Positions 25,192-33,306 of a DNA stretch of 64,000 nucleotides are shown piece by piece; the first letter of the stretch is position 1; each line of letters begins with the position of its first letter. Both the position numbers and the translations under genes were made by a program. This stretch comes from Rubrivivax sp. GTDB lineage: Bacteria; Pseudomonadota; Gammaproteobacteria; Burkholderiales; Burkholderiaceae. The notes under the pieces are model-generated. The model had not been told where the DNA came from. It did no database searches and was given only the letters and a program-made list of their open reading frames with translations. Location: the NCBI GenBank assembly GCA_016790225.1, contig JAEUOZ010000043.1, positions 1 to 64,000 on the forward strand. Direction: 5' to 3'.

Positions 25192-25273
25192 GAAGCAAAT
25201 GTGGCTTTGCCACTTTGCTTGAACCCCCGCGGGGGGCGGGCAGGGCGCAGCCCGGCCCTGGGGGCGCTTTCAA
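25192..25273 (+). repeat. 82-bp intergenic repeat, copy 1
   Basis: 82-bp element beginning GAAGCAAATGTGG and ending GGGGGCGCTTTCAA. It recurs at 36339-36420 with only two substitutions (80/82). Its first part is a near-perfect inverted repeat: AAGCAA and GTGGC pair with GCCAC and TTGCTT around a TTT loop. Its second part is very GC-rich with a CAGGGC/GCCCTG stem. It lies between the porin terminator and bdhA. The frame it encodes in both copies (MALPLCLNPRGG-like) is a by-product, not a gene. Confidence 0.85.
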
Positions 25274-25394
25274 CCGACGCCCCGCGTGCGGTCATGAGGG
25301 CGATAGCCGCACCGTGCCCCAGGCACGTATTCCATTCATCGCAGCAGCGCGCCGTGTGCGCTTGGGCCGCAGGGCCACCAGGAAAGGGAAACTC

Positions 25395-26168
25395 ATGATG
25401 CTCAAAGGAAAGACGGCCCTGGTGACGGGCTCCACGAGTGGCATCGGCCTGGGCATGGCCCTGGCGATGGCCCGCCAGGGCGCCAACGTGATCCTCAATG
25501 GCTTTGGCGATGCCGAGGCACCGCAGGCGCAGGTCGCGGCCCTGGGCGTCAAGGTGGGATACCACGGCGCCGACATGAGCAAGGCTTCAGAGATCGAGGC
25601 GATGATGGCCTACGCTCAAGCGGAATTTGGCACCGTGGATGTGCTGGTCAACAACGCCGGCATCCAGCATGTCGCGGAAATCGACCAGTTTCCGGTGGAG
25701 CGCTGGGACGCGATCATCGCGATCAATCTCAGCTCGGCCTTTCACACCATGCGGCTGGCGCTGCCGGGCATGAAGTCCAAGGGCTGGGGTCGCATCATCA
25801 ACGTGGCCTCGGTCCATGGCCTGGTCGCATCGACAGCCAAATCCGCCTACGTGGCGGCCAAGCACGGCATCGTCGGCTTGACCAAGGTCGGCGCGCTGGA
25901 AACGGCGACCACGGGGATCACCGTCAACGCGATCTGCCCGGGTTGGGTCCTGACGCCGCTGGTGCAGAAACAGGTGGACGCCCGCGCGGCCCGCGACGGG
26001 CTGAGCAACGAAGACGCCAAGCGCTCGCTGCTGGCTGAAAAGGAACCCTCGATGCAGTTCACCACGCCCGAGCAGCTGGCCGAGCTGGCCTTGTTCTTCT
26101 GCTCGCCGGCGGCCGACAACATCCGCGGCGTGGCCTGGGCGATGGATGGCGGATGGACGGCGCAGTGA
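25395..26168 (+). CDS. bdhA: 3-hydroxybutyrate dehydrogenase
   Basis: Short-chain dehydrogenase, 257 aa, that oxidises D-3-hydroxybutyrate to acetoacetate with NAD, as in poly-hydroxybutyrate use. Cofactor motif TGSTSGIG (residues 11-18), NNAG, catalytic Ser in INVASVHGL, YxxxK in AYVAAKHG. The block VQKQVDARAARDGLS and the ending MDGGWTAQ are typical of 3-hydroxybutyrate dehydrogenase, which separates it from other family members. ATG 25395 with AGGAAAGGGA upstream. Confidence 0.93.
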   Translation: MMLKGKTALVTGSTSGIGLGMALAMARQGANVILNGFGDAEAPQAQVAALGVKVGYHGADMSKASEIEAMMAYAQAEFGTVDVLVNNAGIQHVAEIDQFPVERWDAIIAINLSSAFHTMRLALPGMKSKGWGRIINVASVHGLVASTAKSAYVAAKHGIVGLTKVGALETATTGITVNAICPGWVLTPLVQKQVDARAARDGLSNEDAKRSLLAEKEPSMQFTTPEQLAELALFFCSPAADNIRGVAWAMDGGWTAQ

Positions 26169-26258
26169 GGCATTGATCGGTGCCGCGTGGCGCGGAGGAG
26201 CGCTGCGCGCGGCATCGGCTATGGCATCCTGAGCGCTGACGAGCGCCAGGAAAGCTGC

Positions 26259-26295
26259 GGGGCGGCGCGCGCTGTGCAGCAGCGCCGCGCGCCCC
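26259..26295. other. Large imperfect hairpin between convergent bdhA and lipoprotein genes
   Basis: GGGGCG..GCGCTG pairs with CAGCGC..CGCCCC around an internal 4x4 mismatch and a short loop. It lies between convergent stop codons, so it may act as a bidirectional transcription end, but it has no T-run. Confidence 0.35.
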
Positions 26296-26304
26296 GGCCG
26301 GCCG

Positions 26305-26796
26305 TCAGCTGCGGGGCGCGGGCGAGCCGGCGGGTGCCGTGCCGGCCGGAGCCCGCGTCACCCGGACCTTGCCGCCCGTGGTGACGATGATCACCGGGTC
26401 ACCCGGCTTGAGCTCTTCCGTACCCTTGGCCTGCACGATGGCGCGGCGTTCGCCGGTGCGCAGCTGCACGAGGATCTCCAGCGCTTCTTCGCGGGTGGCG
26501 CTGCGTTCGACGGCATTGCCGATCACAGCACCCGCTACCGCGCCCAGCACGCCCACGGCGACGCTCTCGCGGCGGCCGCCGACCGAGCTGCCGGCAATGC
26601 CGCCGACCACACCGCCCGCCGTGGCGCCGACACCGCTCTGATTGCCCTCGACCGTCACCGGGCGGGTGGACAGCACGGTGGCATCGACCACCGACGACAT
26701 GCGGTTGGCATCATTGCGGCTGATCACATCCGGGCTGGTGGTGGAACAGCCGGCCAGGACGGCCAGCAGGACGAGGGACGCGGCAACTCGCTTCAT
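26305..26796 (-). CDS. Glycine-zipper outer-membrane lipoprotein (SlyB/Pcp-like)
   Basis: 163-aa lipoprotein. Signal MKRVAASLVLLAVLAGC with lipobox LAGC (Cys17). A glycine-zipper hairpin spans about residues 58-95 (GVGATAGGVVGGIAGSSVGG and VAVGVLGAVAGAVIGNAVE), followed by a small beta domain (GEELKPGD-type: LKPGDPVIIVTTGGKVRV). The tail is Ala/Pro-rich. Such proteins sit in the outer membrane and are thought to support envelope integrity. GGAGAAG before ATG 26796 is a good ribosome-binding site. Likely monocistronic. Confidence 0.85.
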   Translation of the reverse strand: MKRVAASLVLLAVLAGCSTTSPDVISRNDANRMSSVVDATVLSTRPVTVEGNQSGVGATAGGVVGGIAGSSVGGRRESVAVGVLGAVAGAVIGNAVERSATREEALEILVQLRTGERRAIVQAKGTEELKPGDPVIIVTTGGKVRVTRAPAGTAPAGSPAPRS

Positions 26797-26996
26797 CAAC
26801 TTCTCCAAGGGGTGCATTCCTGGCCAACGCGGGGCCGGCGAAAGCCGTTGACCCGGAGTTGATCCGGCTGCCCCGACGTGCGGCTCACAGGCTCCAGTGT
26901 GGCAGCAATGTGTTGTGAGGACCTGATGGCAGCGGTAAAGATGCGTTGCGAACGCCGAGGAGACTCAGGAGATGCGCCAGCTGAGCCGAACAGCCA

Positions 26997-27554
26997 TCAG
27001 CCGTGCAGCCGCGAACTTCGTGGAACGCTGGCCAGCAGGAAATCCATCTGATCCGCCAGGATGCGGCGACCCCGCAGGATCATGTCTTCGTGCAGACTCG
27101 GCACATAGGGCAGGTACAGCAGCGACATGTGGGCTTCTTCCGGCATCCGGTTGCCCTTGTGGCCGTTGCAGGGCCTGCAGGCGGTGATGCAGTTCATCCA
27201 GGTATCACCCCCACCGCGGGAAACGGGCCGGATGTGCTCGCGCGTCAGCTCGTCGAAGCTGAAGCGCTTGCCGCAGTAGGCGCACACATGCCGATCGCGC
27301 GAGAAAAGCTTGGGGTTGCTGAGCGCGGGCGATTGCCGCCAGGCGCGTGACGGTACCGCCCCCCGCACGGCGATGATGGGGTGCAACTCGATGCGCGACT
27401 GCAGGCCGGTGGTGCGCTGCACGCCGCCACGCAGGACCTGGCAGGCCTGTCCAAGGGTCCAGGCGACGGAATGGCTGGCGTACAGCGTGGCCGCCTCATT
27501 CGAGGAAATCCAGGCTTGTGGCCTGCCCGACACGTCGAGCTGAAGCACTTCCAT
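26997..27554 (-). CDS. HNH endonuclease domain protein
   Basis: 185-aa protein with a C-terminal-half HNH module: CAYC (Cys91, Cys94), REH (His107), ACRPCNGHKGNR (Cys126, Cys129, Asn130, His132), that is, two zinc CxxC pairs framing an HNH ββα-metal site. The N-terminal 80 residues (VLQLDVSGRPQAWISSNEAA) are a conserved extension in Burkholderiales proteins of this type. Function unknown; such free-standing HNH proteins are common, chromosomal and not evidently mobile. ATG 27554. Confidence 0.85.
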   Translation of the reverse strand: MEVLQLDVSGRPQAWISSNEAATLYASHSVAWTLGQACQVLRGGVQRTTGLQSRIELHPIIAVRGAVPSRAWRQSPALSNPKLFSRDRHVCAYCGKRFSFDELTREHIRPVSRGGGDTWMNCITACRPCNGHKGNRMPEEAHMSLLYLPYVPSLHEDMILRGRRILADQMDFLLASVPRSSRLHG

Positions 27555-27833
27555 GGTGCGCGGGGCTCCCGTTGCTGGGACCAAGCATAACAAGACCCAT
27601 GTGACAAGTTCCAGCCCAGGCCACAAGTCCGTTGTATCGGCGACAAGCAGGCAGGCCCGATCACGGCCTCGCAGCGTGCCCCCCAAGGCACCGCGGAACC
27701 CGGGGGGTGAGCCGCCATTCCTAGGGCAGCTTCCCTAGAAACAGCTGCCCCTGATGCCCCCAGGGCGGACGCAGATCTGCAAAATAGCACGATCGTTCGT
27801 TCCAATCCTGGACTTTCCTTCCCGCAGTCCTGC
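27555..27833. promoter_or_regulatory. Divergent region upstream of the TetR gene with alternative hairpins and an ACGATCGT palindrome
   Basis: 279 bp between the HNH and TetR genes. CTAGGG-N6-CCCTAG (27721-27738) and GGGCAGCT-N11-AGCTGCCC (27724-27750) overlap and cannot form together. At 27785-27800, TAGCACGATCGTTCGT contains the 8-bp palindrome ACGATCGT (27789-27796), 37 bp before the TetR ATG. It resembles, from memory, the AGAACGATCGTTCT-like sites proposed for TetR-type fatty-acid-degradation regulators (FadP) of betaproteobacteria. Confidence 0.5.
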
Positions 27834-28502
27834 ATGCGACCTGAAACCGTCAATGGCCAACGCGGCCTGCACAAAGGCCAGCAGACCCGCGCCGCGATCC
27901 TGGATGCCGCGCTCGGCCTGGCCTCGCACATGGGGCTCGAGGGCCTGTCCATCGGTGCGCTCGCCGAAGTGACGCAGATGAGCAAGTCCGGCGTCTTCGC
28001 CCACTTCGGGTCGCGCGAAGAGCTGCAGATCTCCGTGATCCGCGAGTACCACGCGCGCTTCGAGGAAGAGGTCTTCTACCCCTCGATGAGCGAAGCCCGC
28101 GGCCTGCCGCGCCTGCGCACACTCTTCGAGCGCTGGGTCCGCCGCGTATCGATGGAACTGGACTCCGGCTGCATCTACATCAGCGGCGCGGTCGAGTTCG
28201 ATGATCGGCCCGGCCCCGTGCGCGACGCACTGGCGCAGATGGTCGTGGCCTGGCATCAGGCGCTGCAGCGCGCCATCCGGCTCGCGGTCGAGGCGGGCCA
28301 CCTGCGCAGCGACACCGACGCCGTGCAGATGCTGTTCGAGATCCACGGGCTGATCCTCGCGCTGCACCACGACGCGCGCTTCCTGCGCATCCCAGGCGCA
28401 ACCGATCGCGCCCGGCGCGGCTTCGAGCGCCTGATCGCCGACTACGCCCGTACGCCGCAGGCGCCAGAGCCTAGCCCCGCGGTCAGCGCCCCTGGCGCCT
28501 GA
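27834..28502 (+). CDS. TetR-family transcriptional regulator of the beta-oxidation cluster
   Basis: 222-aa repressor. The N-terminal helix-turn-helix covers about residues 20-65 (ILDAALGLASHMGLEGLSIG, then MSKSGVFAHFGSREELQ). The C-terminal ligand domain includes ELDSGCIYISGAVEFDDRPG. It is the first gene of the plus-strand fatty-acid cluster, 53 bp before the acyl-CoA dehydrogenase. It probably represses itself and the cluster through the ACGATCGT site and is relieved by an acyl-CoA; this is inference from context and family. Confidence 0.9.
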   Translation: MRPETVNGQRGLHKGQQTRAAILDAALGLASHMGLEGLSIGALAEVTQMSKSGVFAHFGSREELQISVIREYHARFEEEVFYPSMSEARGLPRLRTLFERWVRRVSMELDSGCIYISGAVEFDDRPGPVRDALAQMVVAWHQALQRAIRLAVEAGHLRSDTDAVQMLFEIHGLILALHHDARFLRIPGATDRARRGFERLIADYARTPQAPEPSPAVSAPGA

Positions 28503-28555
28503 CATACGCGCCCCGTAAAGCCGTCCGATCCCAGAACCCCCGCCCGGAGCCTTTC

Positions 28556-30346
28556 ATGCCGACCTACACCCCGCCCCTGCGTGACATGCACTTCGTGCTG
28601 CACGAACTGCTCAAGGTCACCGACGAACTCAAGCTGCTGCCGCGACACGCGGACATCGACGCCGACACGATCAACGCCGTGCTGGAAGAAGGCGGCAAGT
28701 TTGCCGCCGAGGTGCTCTTTCCGCTGAACATCAGCGGGGACCAGCAAGGCTGCCGGCTGGACAAGGCCAGCCGGGAAGTGACGGCGCCGGCCGGCTTCAA
28801 GGACGCCTACGCCCGCTACGTGGAGGGCGGCTGGCCGGCGCTGAGCGTGGATCCGGAGTTCGGCGGCCAGGGCCTGCCCCTGGTCGTGAACCAGTGCTTC
28901 TACGAGATGATGAACTCCGCCAACCAGGCCTGGACCATGTACCCCGGCCTCTCGCACGGCGCGCTGGAATGCCTGCACGCGCACGGCACCGATGAGCAGA
29001 AGCGCCTGTACCTGCCCAAGCTGACCAGCGGCGAGTGGACCGGCACCATGTGCCTGACCGAGCCGCACTGCGGGACGGATCTCGGCCTGCTGCGCACCAA
29101 GGCCGAACCGCAAGCCGACGGCAGCTACCGCATCACCGGCCAGAAGATCTTCATCTCGGCGGGCGAGCATGACCTGGCGGACAACATCATCCACCTGGTC
29201 CTGGCACGTCTGCCGGATGCGCCGCAAGGCAGCAAGGGGATCTCGCTCTTCGTCGTGCCCAAGTTCGTGCCCACGCCCGAAGGCAGGATCGGCGCGCGCA
29301 ACCCGATCTTCTGCGGCGCGCTGGAGCACAAGATGGGCATCCATGGCAATGCCACCTGCCAGATGAACCTGGATGGCGCCAGCGGCTGGCTGGTGGGCCA
29401 GCCGCACAAGGGCCTGGCCGCGATGTTCGTGATGATGAATGCGGCGCGCCTGGGCGTGGGCAACCAGTCTCTCGGCCTGACCGAGGTCGCCTACCAGAAC
29501 GCCGTGGCCTACGCGAAGGACCGCATCCAGATGCGCTCGCTGTCGGGGCCCAAGAACCCCGAGAAGCCGGCCGACACCATCATCGTGCACCCCGATGTGC
29601 GCAAGATGCTGCTGACGGCCCGCGCCTACGCCGAAGGCGGCCGCGCGCTGGCCGTCTATGTCGCATTGCTGATCGACAAGGAACTGCACACCGACGACGA
29701 GGAGGAGCGCCAGGAGTGCGCCGATCTCGTCGCGCTGCTGACGCCCATCTGCAAGGCCTTCATGACCGACAACGGCTGGCTGGCCACCAGCCACTGCATG
29801 CAGGTCTTCGGCGGCCACGGCTACATCAAGGAGTGGGGCATGGAGCAGTACGTGCGCGATGCCCGCATCAACATGATCTACGAGGGCACCAACACGATCC
29901 AGAGCCTGGATCTGCTGGGCCGCAAGGTGCTGGGCGACAACGGCAAGAAGCTGAAGAAGTTCGGCAAGCTGGTCGCCGAGTTCATCGAAGCCGAGGGCGT
30001 GAACGAGGCCATGCAGGAGTTCGTCAACCCGCTGGCGGATCTGGGCGACAAGGTCACCAAGCTGACGACCGAACTCGGCATGAAGGGTTTCCAGAATGCC
30101 GACGAGGTGGGCGCCGCGGCGGTGGACTATCTGCGGGTCTGCGGTCATCTGGTCTACGCCTACTTCTTTGCCCGCATGGCCCGGATCGCGCTGGACAAGA
30201 AGGACAGCGGCGACCCGTTCTACACCGCCAAGCTGCACACCGCGCGCTTCTACTTCAGCAAGCTGCTGCCCGAGACCGCCGGGTTGATCCGGACGGCCCG
30301 CTCGGGAGTGGCCCCGTTGATGGCCATGGACGAAGCGCTGTTCTGA
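28556..30346 (+). CDS. Acyl-CoA dehydrogenase with C-terminal extension (long ACAD/DmdC-like)
   Basis: FAD enzyme of beta-oxidation, 596 aa, which is about 200 longer than simple acyl-CoA dehydrogenases. N-terminal ACDH_N-type segment, then GTMCLTEPHCGTDLGLLRTK (FAD/substrate binding), and the catalytic Glu in YEGTNTIQ (Glu443). The extra C-terminal domain (ELGMKGFQNADEVGAAAVDY to the end) is the acetyl-CoA-dehydrogenase-like domain seen in FadE-like and DmdC proteins. Chain-length choice cannot be read. It starts the enzymatic part of the cluster. Confidence 0.93.
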   Translation: MPTYTPPLRDMHFVLHELLKVTDELKLLPRHADIDADTINAVLEEGGKFAAEVLFPLNISGDQQGCRLDKASREVTAPAGFKDAYARYVEGGWPALSVDPEFGGQGLPLVVNQCFYEMMNSANQAWTMYPGLSHGALECLHAHGTDEQKRLYLPKLTSGEWTGTMCLTEPHCGTDLGLLRTKAEPQADGSYRITGQKIFISAGEHDLADNIIHLVLARLPDAPQGSKGISLFVVPKFVPTPEGRIGARNPIFCGALEHKMGIHGNATCQMNLDGASGWLVGQPHKGLAAMFVMMNAARLGVGNQSLGLTEVAYQNAVAYAKDRIQMRSLSGPKNPEKPADTIIVHPDVRKMLLTARAYAEGGRALAVYVALLIDKELHTDDEEERQECADLVALLTPICKAFMTDNGWLATSHCMQVFGGHGYIKEWGMEQYVRDARINMIYEGTNTIQSLDLLGRKVLGDNGKKLKKFGKLVAEFIEAEGVNEAMQEFVNPLADLGDKVTKLTTELGMKGFQNADEVGAAAVDYLRVCGHLVYAYFFARMARIALDKKDSGDPFYTAKLHTARFYFSKLLPETAGLIRTARSGVAPLMAMDEALF

Positions 30347-30400
30347 CGGCTCGCTTACAGTCCCGACGCTTTCATCAACAGCAACACCGGAGACCCCGAC

Positions 30401-30835
30401 ATGAAGACGACCCTCCTCGGCCTGACCCTGGCCCTGAGCTCATCGCTGGCGCTGGCACAAGCCACGCCCGTGGGCCTGTGGAAGACCATCGACGACAAGA
30501 CCGGCAAGGAACGCACGCTGGTGCGCATCACCGAGACCGGCGGCACCTTGACCGGCGTGATCGAGAAGCGCCTGGACCCGGCGGCCGTGGCCGATGCCAA
30601 GTGCGACAAGTGCGCCGATGACCGCAAGGACAAGCCGATCCAGGGCCTGGACATCATCCGCGGCGCCAAGAAGGATGGCGAAACCTGGGATGGCGGCACG
30701 ATCCTCAATCCCGAGGAAGGCAAGGTCTACAAGCTGCGGCTGACGCTGGCCGATGGCGGCAAGAAGCTGGAAGTGCGCGGCTTCATCGGTGCGCCCCTGC
30801 TGGGCCGCACACAGGTCTGGCAGCGCGTGGAGTGA
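30401..30835 (+). CDS. DUF2147 family secreted protein
   Basis: 144-aa protein with signal peptide MKTTLLGLTLALSSSLALAQ and a small beta-barrel DUF2147 domain: GLWKTIDDKTGKERTLVRI, CDKCADDRKDKPIQGLDII and VRGFIGAPLLGRTQVWQRV. Two nearby Cys (CDKCAD) could form a disulfide. Probably periplasmic. It sits inside the beta-oxidation cluster, between acyl-CoA dehydrogenase and the multifunctional enzyme, with gaps of 54 and 58 bp, so co-transcription is likely. Its function is unknown; a lipocalin-like role has been suggested for this fold, which would suit a lipid-catabolic operon. Confidence 0.88.
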   Translation: MKTTLLGLTLALSSSLALAQATPVGLWKTIDDKTGKERTLVRITETGGTLTGVIEKRLDPAAVADAKCDKCADDRKDKPIQGLDIIRGAKKDGETWDGGTILNPEEGKVYKLRLTLADGGKKLEVRGFIGAPLLGRTQVWQRVE

Positions 30836-30893
30836 CCGGCTGCGGGGCGCCGCCGGCGCCCCGGGCCCTGACGTTTCAATTCAGGAGTTCAAA

Positions 30894-33278
30894 GTGAGTC
30901 GATTCCAGGTTCGCAAAGTGGGCGTGCTCGGCGCCGGCGTGATGGGTGCGCAGATCGCCGCCCATCTGGTCAACTGCAAGGTGCCGGTCATCCTGTTCGA
31001 TCTGCCGGCCAAGGACGGCCCGAAGAACGGCATCGTCACCCGGGCGGTGGAGAACCTGAAGAAGCTCAAGCCCTCTCCGCTGGGCGTGGCCGAAGACGCC
31101 GCACAGATCGAGCAGGCCAACTACGAGGATCACCTGGCGCGGCTGGGCGAGTGCGACCTGATCATCGAGGCCATCGCCGAGCGCATGGACTGGAAGCTGG
31201 ATCTCTACCAGCGCATCGCGCCGGCCGTGGCACCGCACGCGCTGGTGGCCAGCAACACCTCGGGGCTGTCGATCACCCAGCTGGCTTCGGTGCTGCCGGA
31301 AAGCATCCGCCCGCGCTTCTGCGGCATCCACTTCTTCAACCCGCCACGCTACATGAGCCTGGTGGAGCTCATCGCCACCCCCAGCACCCAGGCGCATGTG
31401 CTGGATGAGCTGGAAGCGTTTGTCACCAGCGCGCTGGGCAAGAGCGTGGTGCGCGCCAAGGACACGCCCAACTTCATCGCCAACCGCGTGGGCATCGCCG
31501 GCATGATGGCCACGATGAAGGAGGCCGAGACCTTTGGCCTGAGCTTCGACGTGGTGGACGATCTGACGGGCAAGAAGCTCGGCCGCGCCTCGTCCGGAAC
31601 CTTCCGCACGGCGGATGTGGTGGGTCTGGACACCATGGCGCACGTCGTGAAGACCATGCAGGACAACCTGGCGGGCGATCCGTTCTTCCCGCTGTATGCC
31701 ACGCCGCCGGTGCTGGCCCGGCTGATCGAGCAGGGCGCGCTGGGCCAGAAGAGCGGTGCGGGCTTCTACAAGAAGGTGGGCAAGGACATCCTGCGGCTCG
31801 ATCCCGCCAAGGGCGAGTATGTCGCCGCCGGCGGCAAGGCCGACGAGATCGTCGGCCGGATGCTGAAGAAGGCGCCGGCCGAGCGGCTGAAGCTGCTGCG
31901 CGAATCCAGCAACCCGCAGGCGCAGTTCCTCTGGGCCATCCTGCGCGACAGCTTTCACTACGCGGCCGTGCACCTGGCGGACATCGCCGACAACGCGCGT
32001 GACGTCGACTGTGCGATGCGCTGGGGTTTCGGCAGCAGCCAGGGCCCCTTCGAGCTCTGGCAGGAAGCCGGCTGGCAGCAGGTGGCGGGCTGGATCAAGG
32101 CCGACATCGAGGCCGGCAAGGCGCTGAGCCAGGCCCCGCTGCCCGACTGGGTGTTCGATGGCCGCACCGGCGTGCACACGGCCGAAGGCTCCTGGAGCCC
32201 CGCGAAGAAGAGCTACGTGGCGCGCAGCACGCTGCCCGTCTACCAGCGCCAGCACTTTCCCGAGAGCGTGTCCGGTGCCGGCGCCGTGCCGGCGCTCAAG
32301 AGCGGCAAAGAGCTGTTCAAGAACGACGAGGTGCGGGTCTGGACGCTGGACGGCGAGGTGGTCATTGCCAGCATCACCGCCAAGCTGCACCTGATCAGCC
32401 CGACCGTGGCCGAGGGCCTGCAGAAGGCGCTGGAACTGGCGGAAGCCGACTACAAGGGCCTGGTGATCTGGTCGCCCGACGACGTGTTCTCGGCAGGTGC
32501 CAACCTGGAAGCGCTGATGCCCGTCTTCATGAAGAGCGGCGCCAAGGGCATCGCGCCGGAGCTGAAGAAGTTCCAGGACTTCATGCTGCGCGTGCGCTAT
32601 GCGCAGGTACCGGTGGTCAGCGCGATGCGGGGTATCGCGCTGGGTGGCGGCTGCGAGCTGGCGGTCTATTCCAGCAAGCGCGTGGCGCACATGGAAACCT
32701 ACGTGGGCCTCGTCGAGGTGGGCGTGGGCCTGGTGCCCGGCGCGGGCGGCCTGACCTACATCGCGCGCCGCGCCGCCGAGATGGCCGCTGCCGGCAACGC
32801 CAATGCCGACGTCTTCAAGTTCCTGACCGACGGCTTCACGAATGCCGCGATGGCCAAGGTGGGCACCAGCGCGATCGAGTCGCGCAAGCTCGGCTACCTG
32901 CTGTGGAGCGACGTGATCGTGCCGCACAAGGACGAACTGCTGCACGTGGCCCTCACGCAGTGCAAGGCGATGGCCGACAGTGGCTACCGCGCGCCTGCCA
33001 GGAACCTGATCCCCGTGGCCGGCCGCAACGGCATCAGCACCATCCGCGGCCAGCTCACCAACCTGCGCGACGGCGGCTTTGCGAGTGAGCACGACATGCA
33101 CATCGCCATGCGCATCGCCGAAGTGGTGTGCGGTGGCGAGGTGGACGCCGGTTCGCTGGTGACCGAGGAATACCTGATGACGTTGGAGCGCAAGCACTTC
33201 TGCGAGCTGCTGACGCACCCGAAGAGCCAGGAGCGGATCATGGGCATGCTGTCGACCGGCAAGCCGGTTCGCAACTGA
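30894..33278 (+). CDS. 3-hydroxyacyl-CoA dehydrogenase / enoyl-CoA hydratase, bifunctional
   Basis: Beta-oxidation multifunctional enzyme, 794 aa. The domain order is dehydrogenase first, hydratase last, reverse to E. coli FadB and like Bacillus FadN. The NAD motif VGVLGAGVMG is at residues 9-18; HCDH core ASNTSGLSITQLASVLPES; HFFNPPRYMSLVE. The crotonase part is at about 510-700, with the oxyanion-hole segments FSAGANLEAL and ALGGGCELAVYSS. GTG start at 30894 with AGGAG 9 nt upstream. It should form a complex or pathway with the next gene, the thiolase. Confidence 0.93.
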   Translation: MSRFQVRKVGVLGAGVMGAQIAAHLVNCKVPVILFDLPAKDGPKNGIVTRAVENLKKLKPSPLGVAEDAAQIEQANYEDHLARLGECDLIIEAIAERMDWKLDLYQRIAPAVAPHALVASNTSGLSITQLASVLPESIRPRFCGIHFFNPPRYMSLVELIATPSTQAHVLDELEAFVTSALGKSVVRAKDTPNFIANRVGIAGMMATMKEAETFGLSFDVVDDLTGKKLGRASSGTFRTADVVGLDTMAHVVKTMQDNLAGDPFFPLYATPPVLARLIEQGALGQKSGAGFYKKVGKDILRLDPAKGEYVAAGGKADEIVGRMLKKAPAERLKLLRESSNPQAQFLWAILRDSFHYAAVHLADIADNARDVDCAMRWGFGSSQGPFELWQEAGWQQVAGWIKADIEAGKALSQAPLPDWVFDGRTGVHTAEGSWSPAKKSYVARSTLPVYQRQHFPESVSGAGAVPALKSGKELFKNDEVRVWTLDGEVVIASITAKLHLISPTVAEGLQKALELAEADYKGLVIWSPDDVFSAGANLEALMPVFMKSGAKGIAPELKKFQDFMLRVRYAQVPVVSAMRGIALGGGCELAVYSSKRVAHMETYVGLVEVGVGLVPGAGGLTYIARRAAEMAAAGNANADVFKFLTDGFTNAAMAKVGTSAIESRKLGYLLWSDVIVPHKDELLHVALTQCKAMADSGYRAPARNLIPVAGRNGISTIRGQLTNLRDGGFASEHDMHIAMRIAEVVCGGEVDAGSLVTEEYLMTLERKHFCELLTHPKSQERIMGMLSTGKPVRN

Positions 33279-33306
33279 TCACGGCAGTTAGAGAAGGAAA
33301 TCGATC

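Larger units (their letters stand above)
25027..25394. other. Intergenic region between porin and bdhA
   Basis: 368 bp: the porin terminator at its left, repeat copy 1 in the middle, and about 120 bp upstream of bdhA. The last part ends in AGGAAAGGGAAACTC before the bdhA ATG, a good ribosome-binding site. No promoter boxes of quality were found. Confidence 0.5.

Noticed and set aside
25200..25275. Short frame inside both 82-bp repeat copies (MALPLCLNPRGG-like)
   Set aside because: It appears twice only because the DNA repeats. No ribosome-binding site and no extension in common beyond the repeat.
27675..27720. A third copy of the 82-bp repeat near the HNH gene
   Set aside because: Only general GC-rich similarity; no shared stretch of the hairpin sequence.
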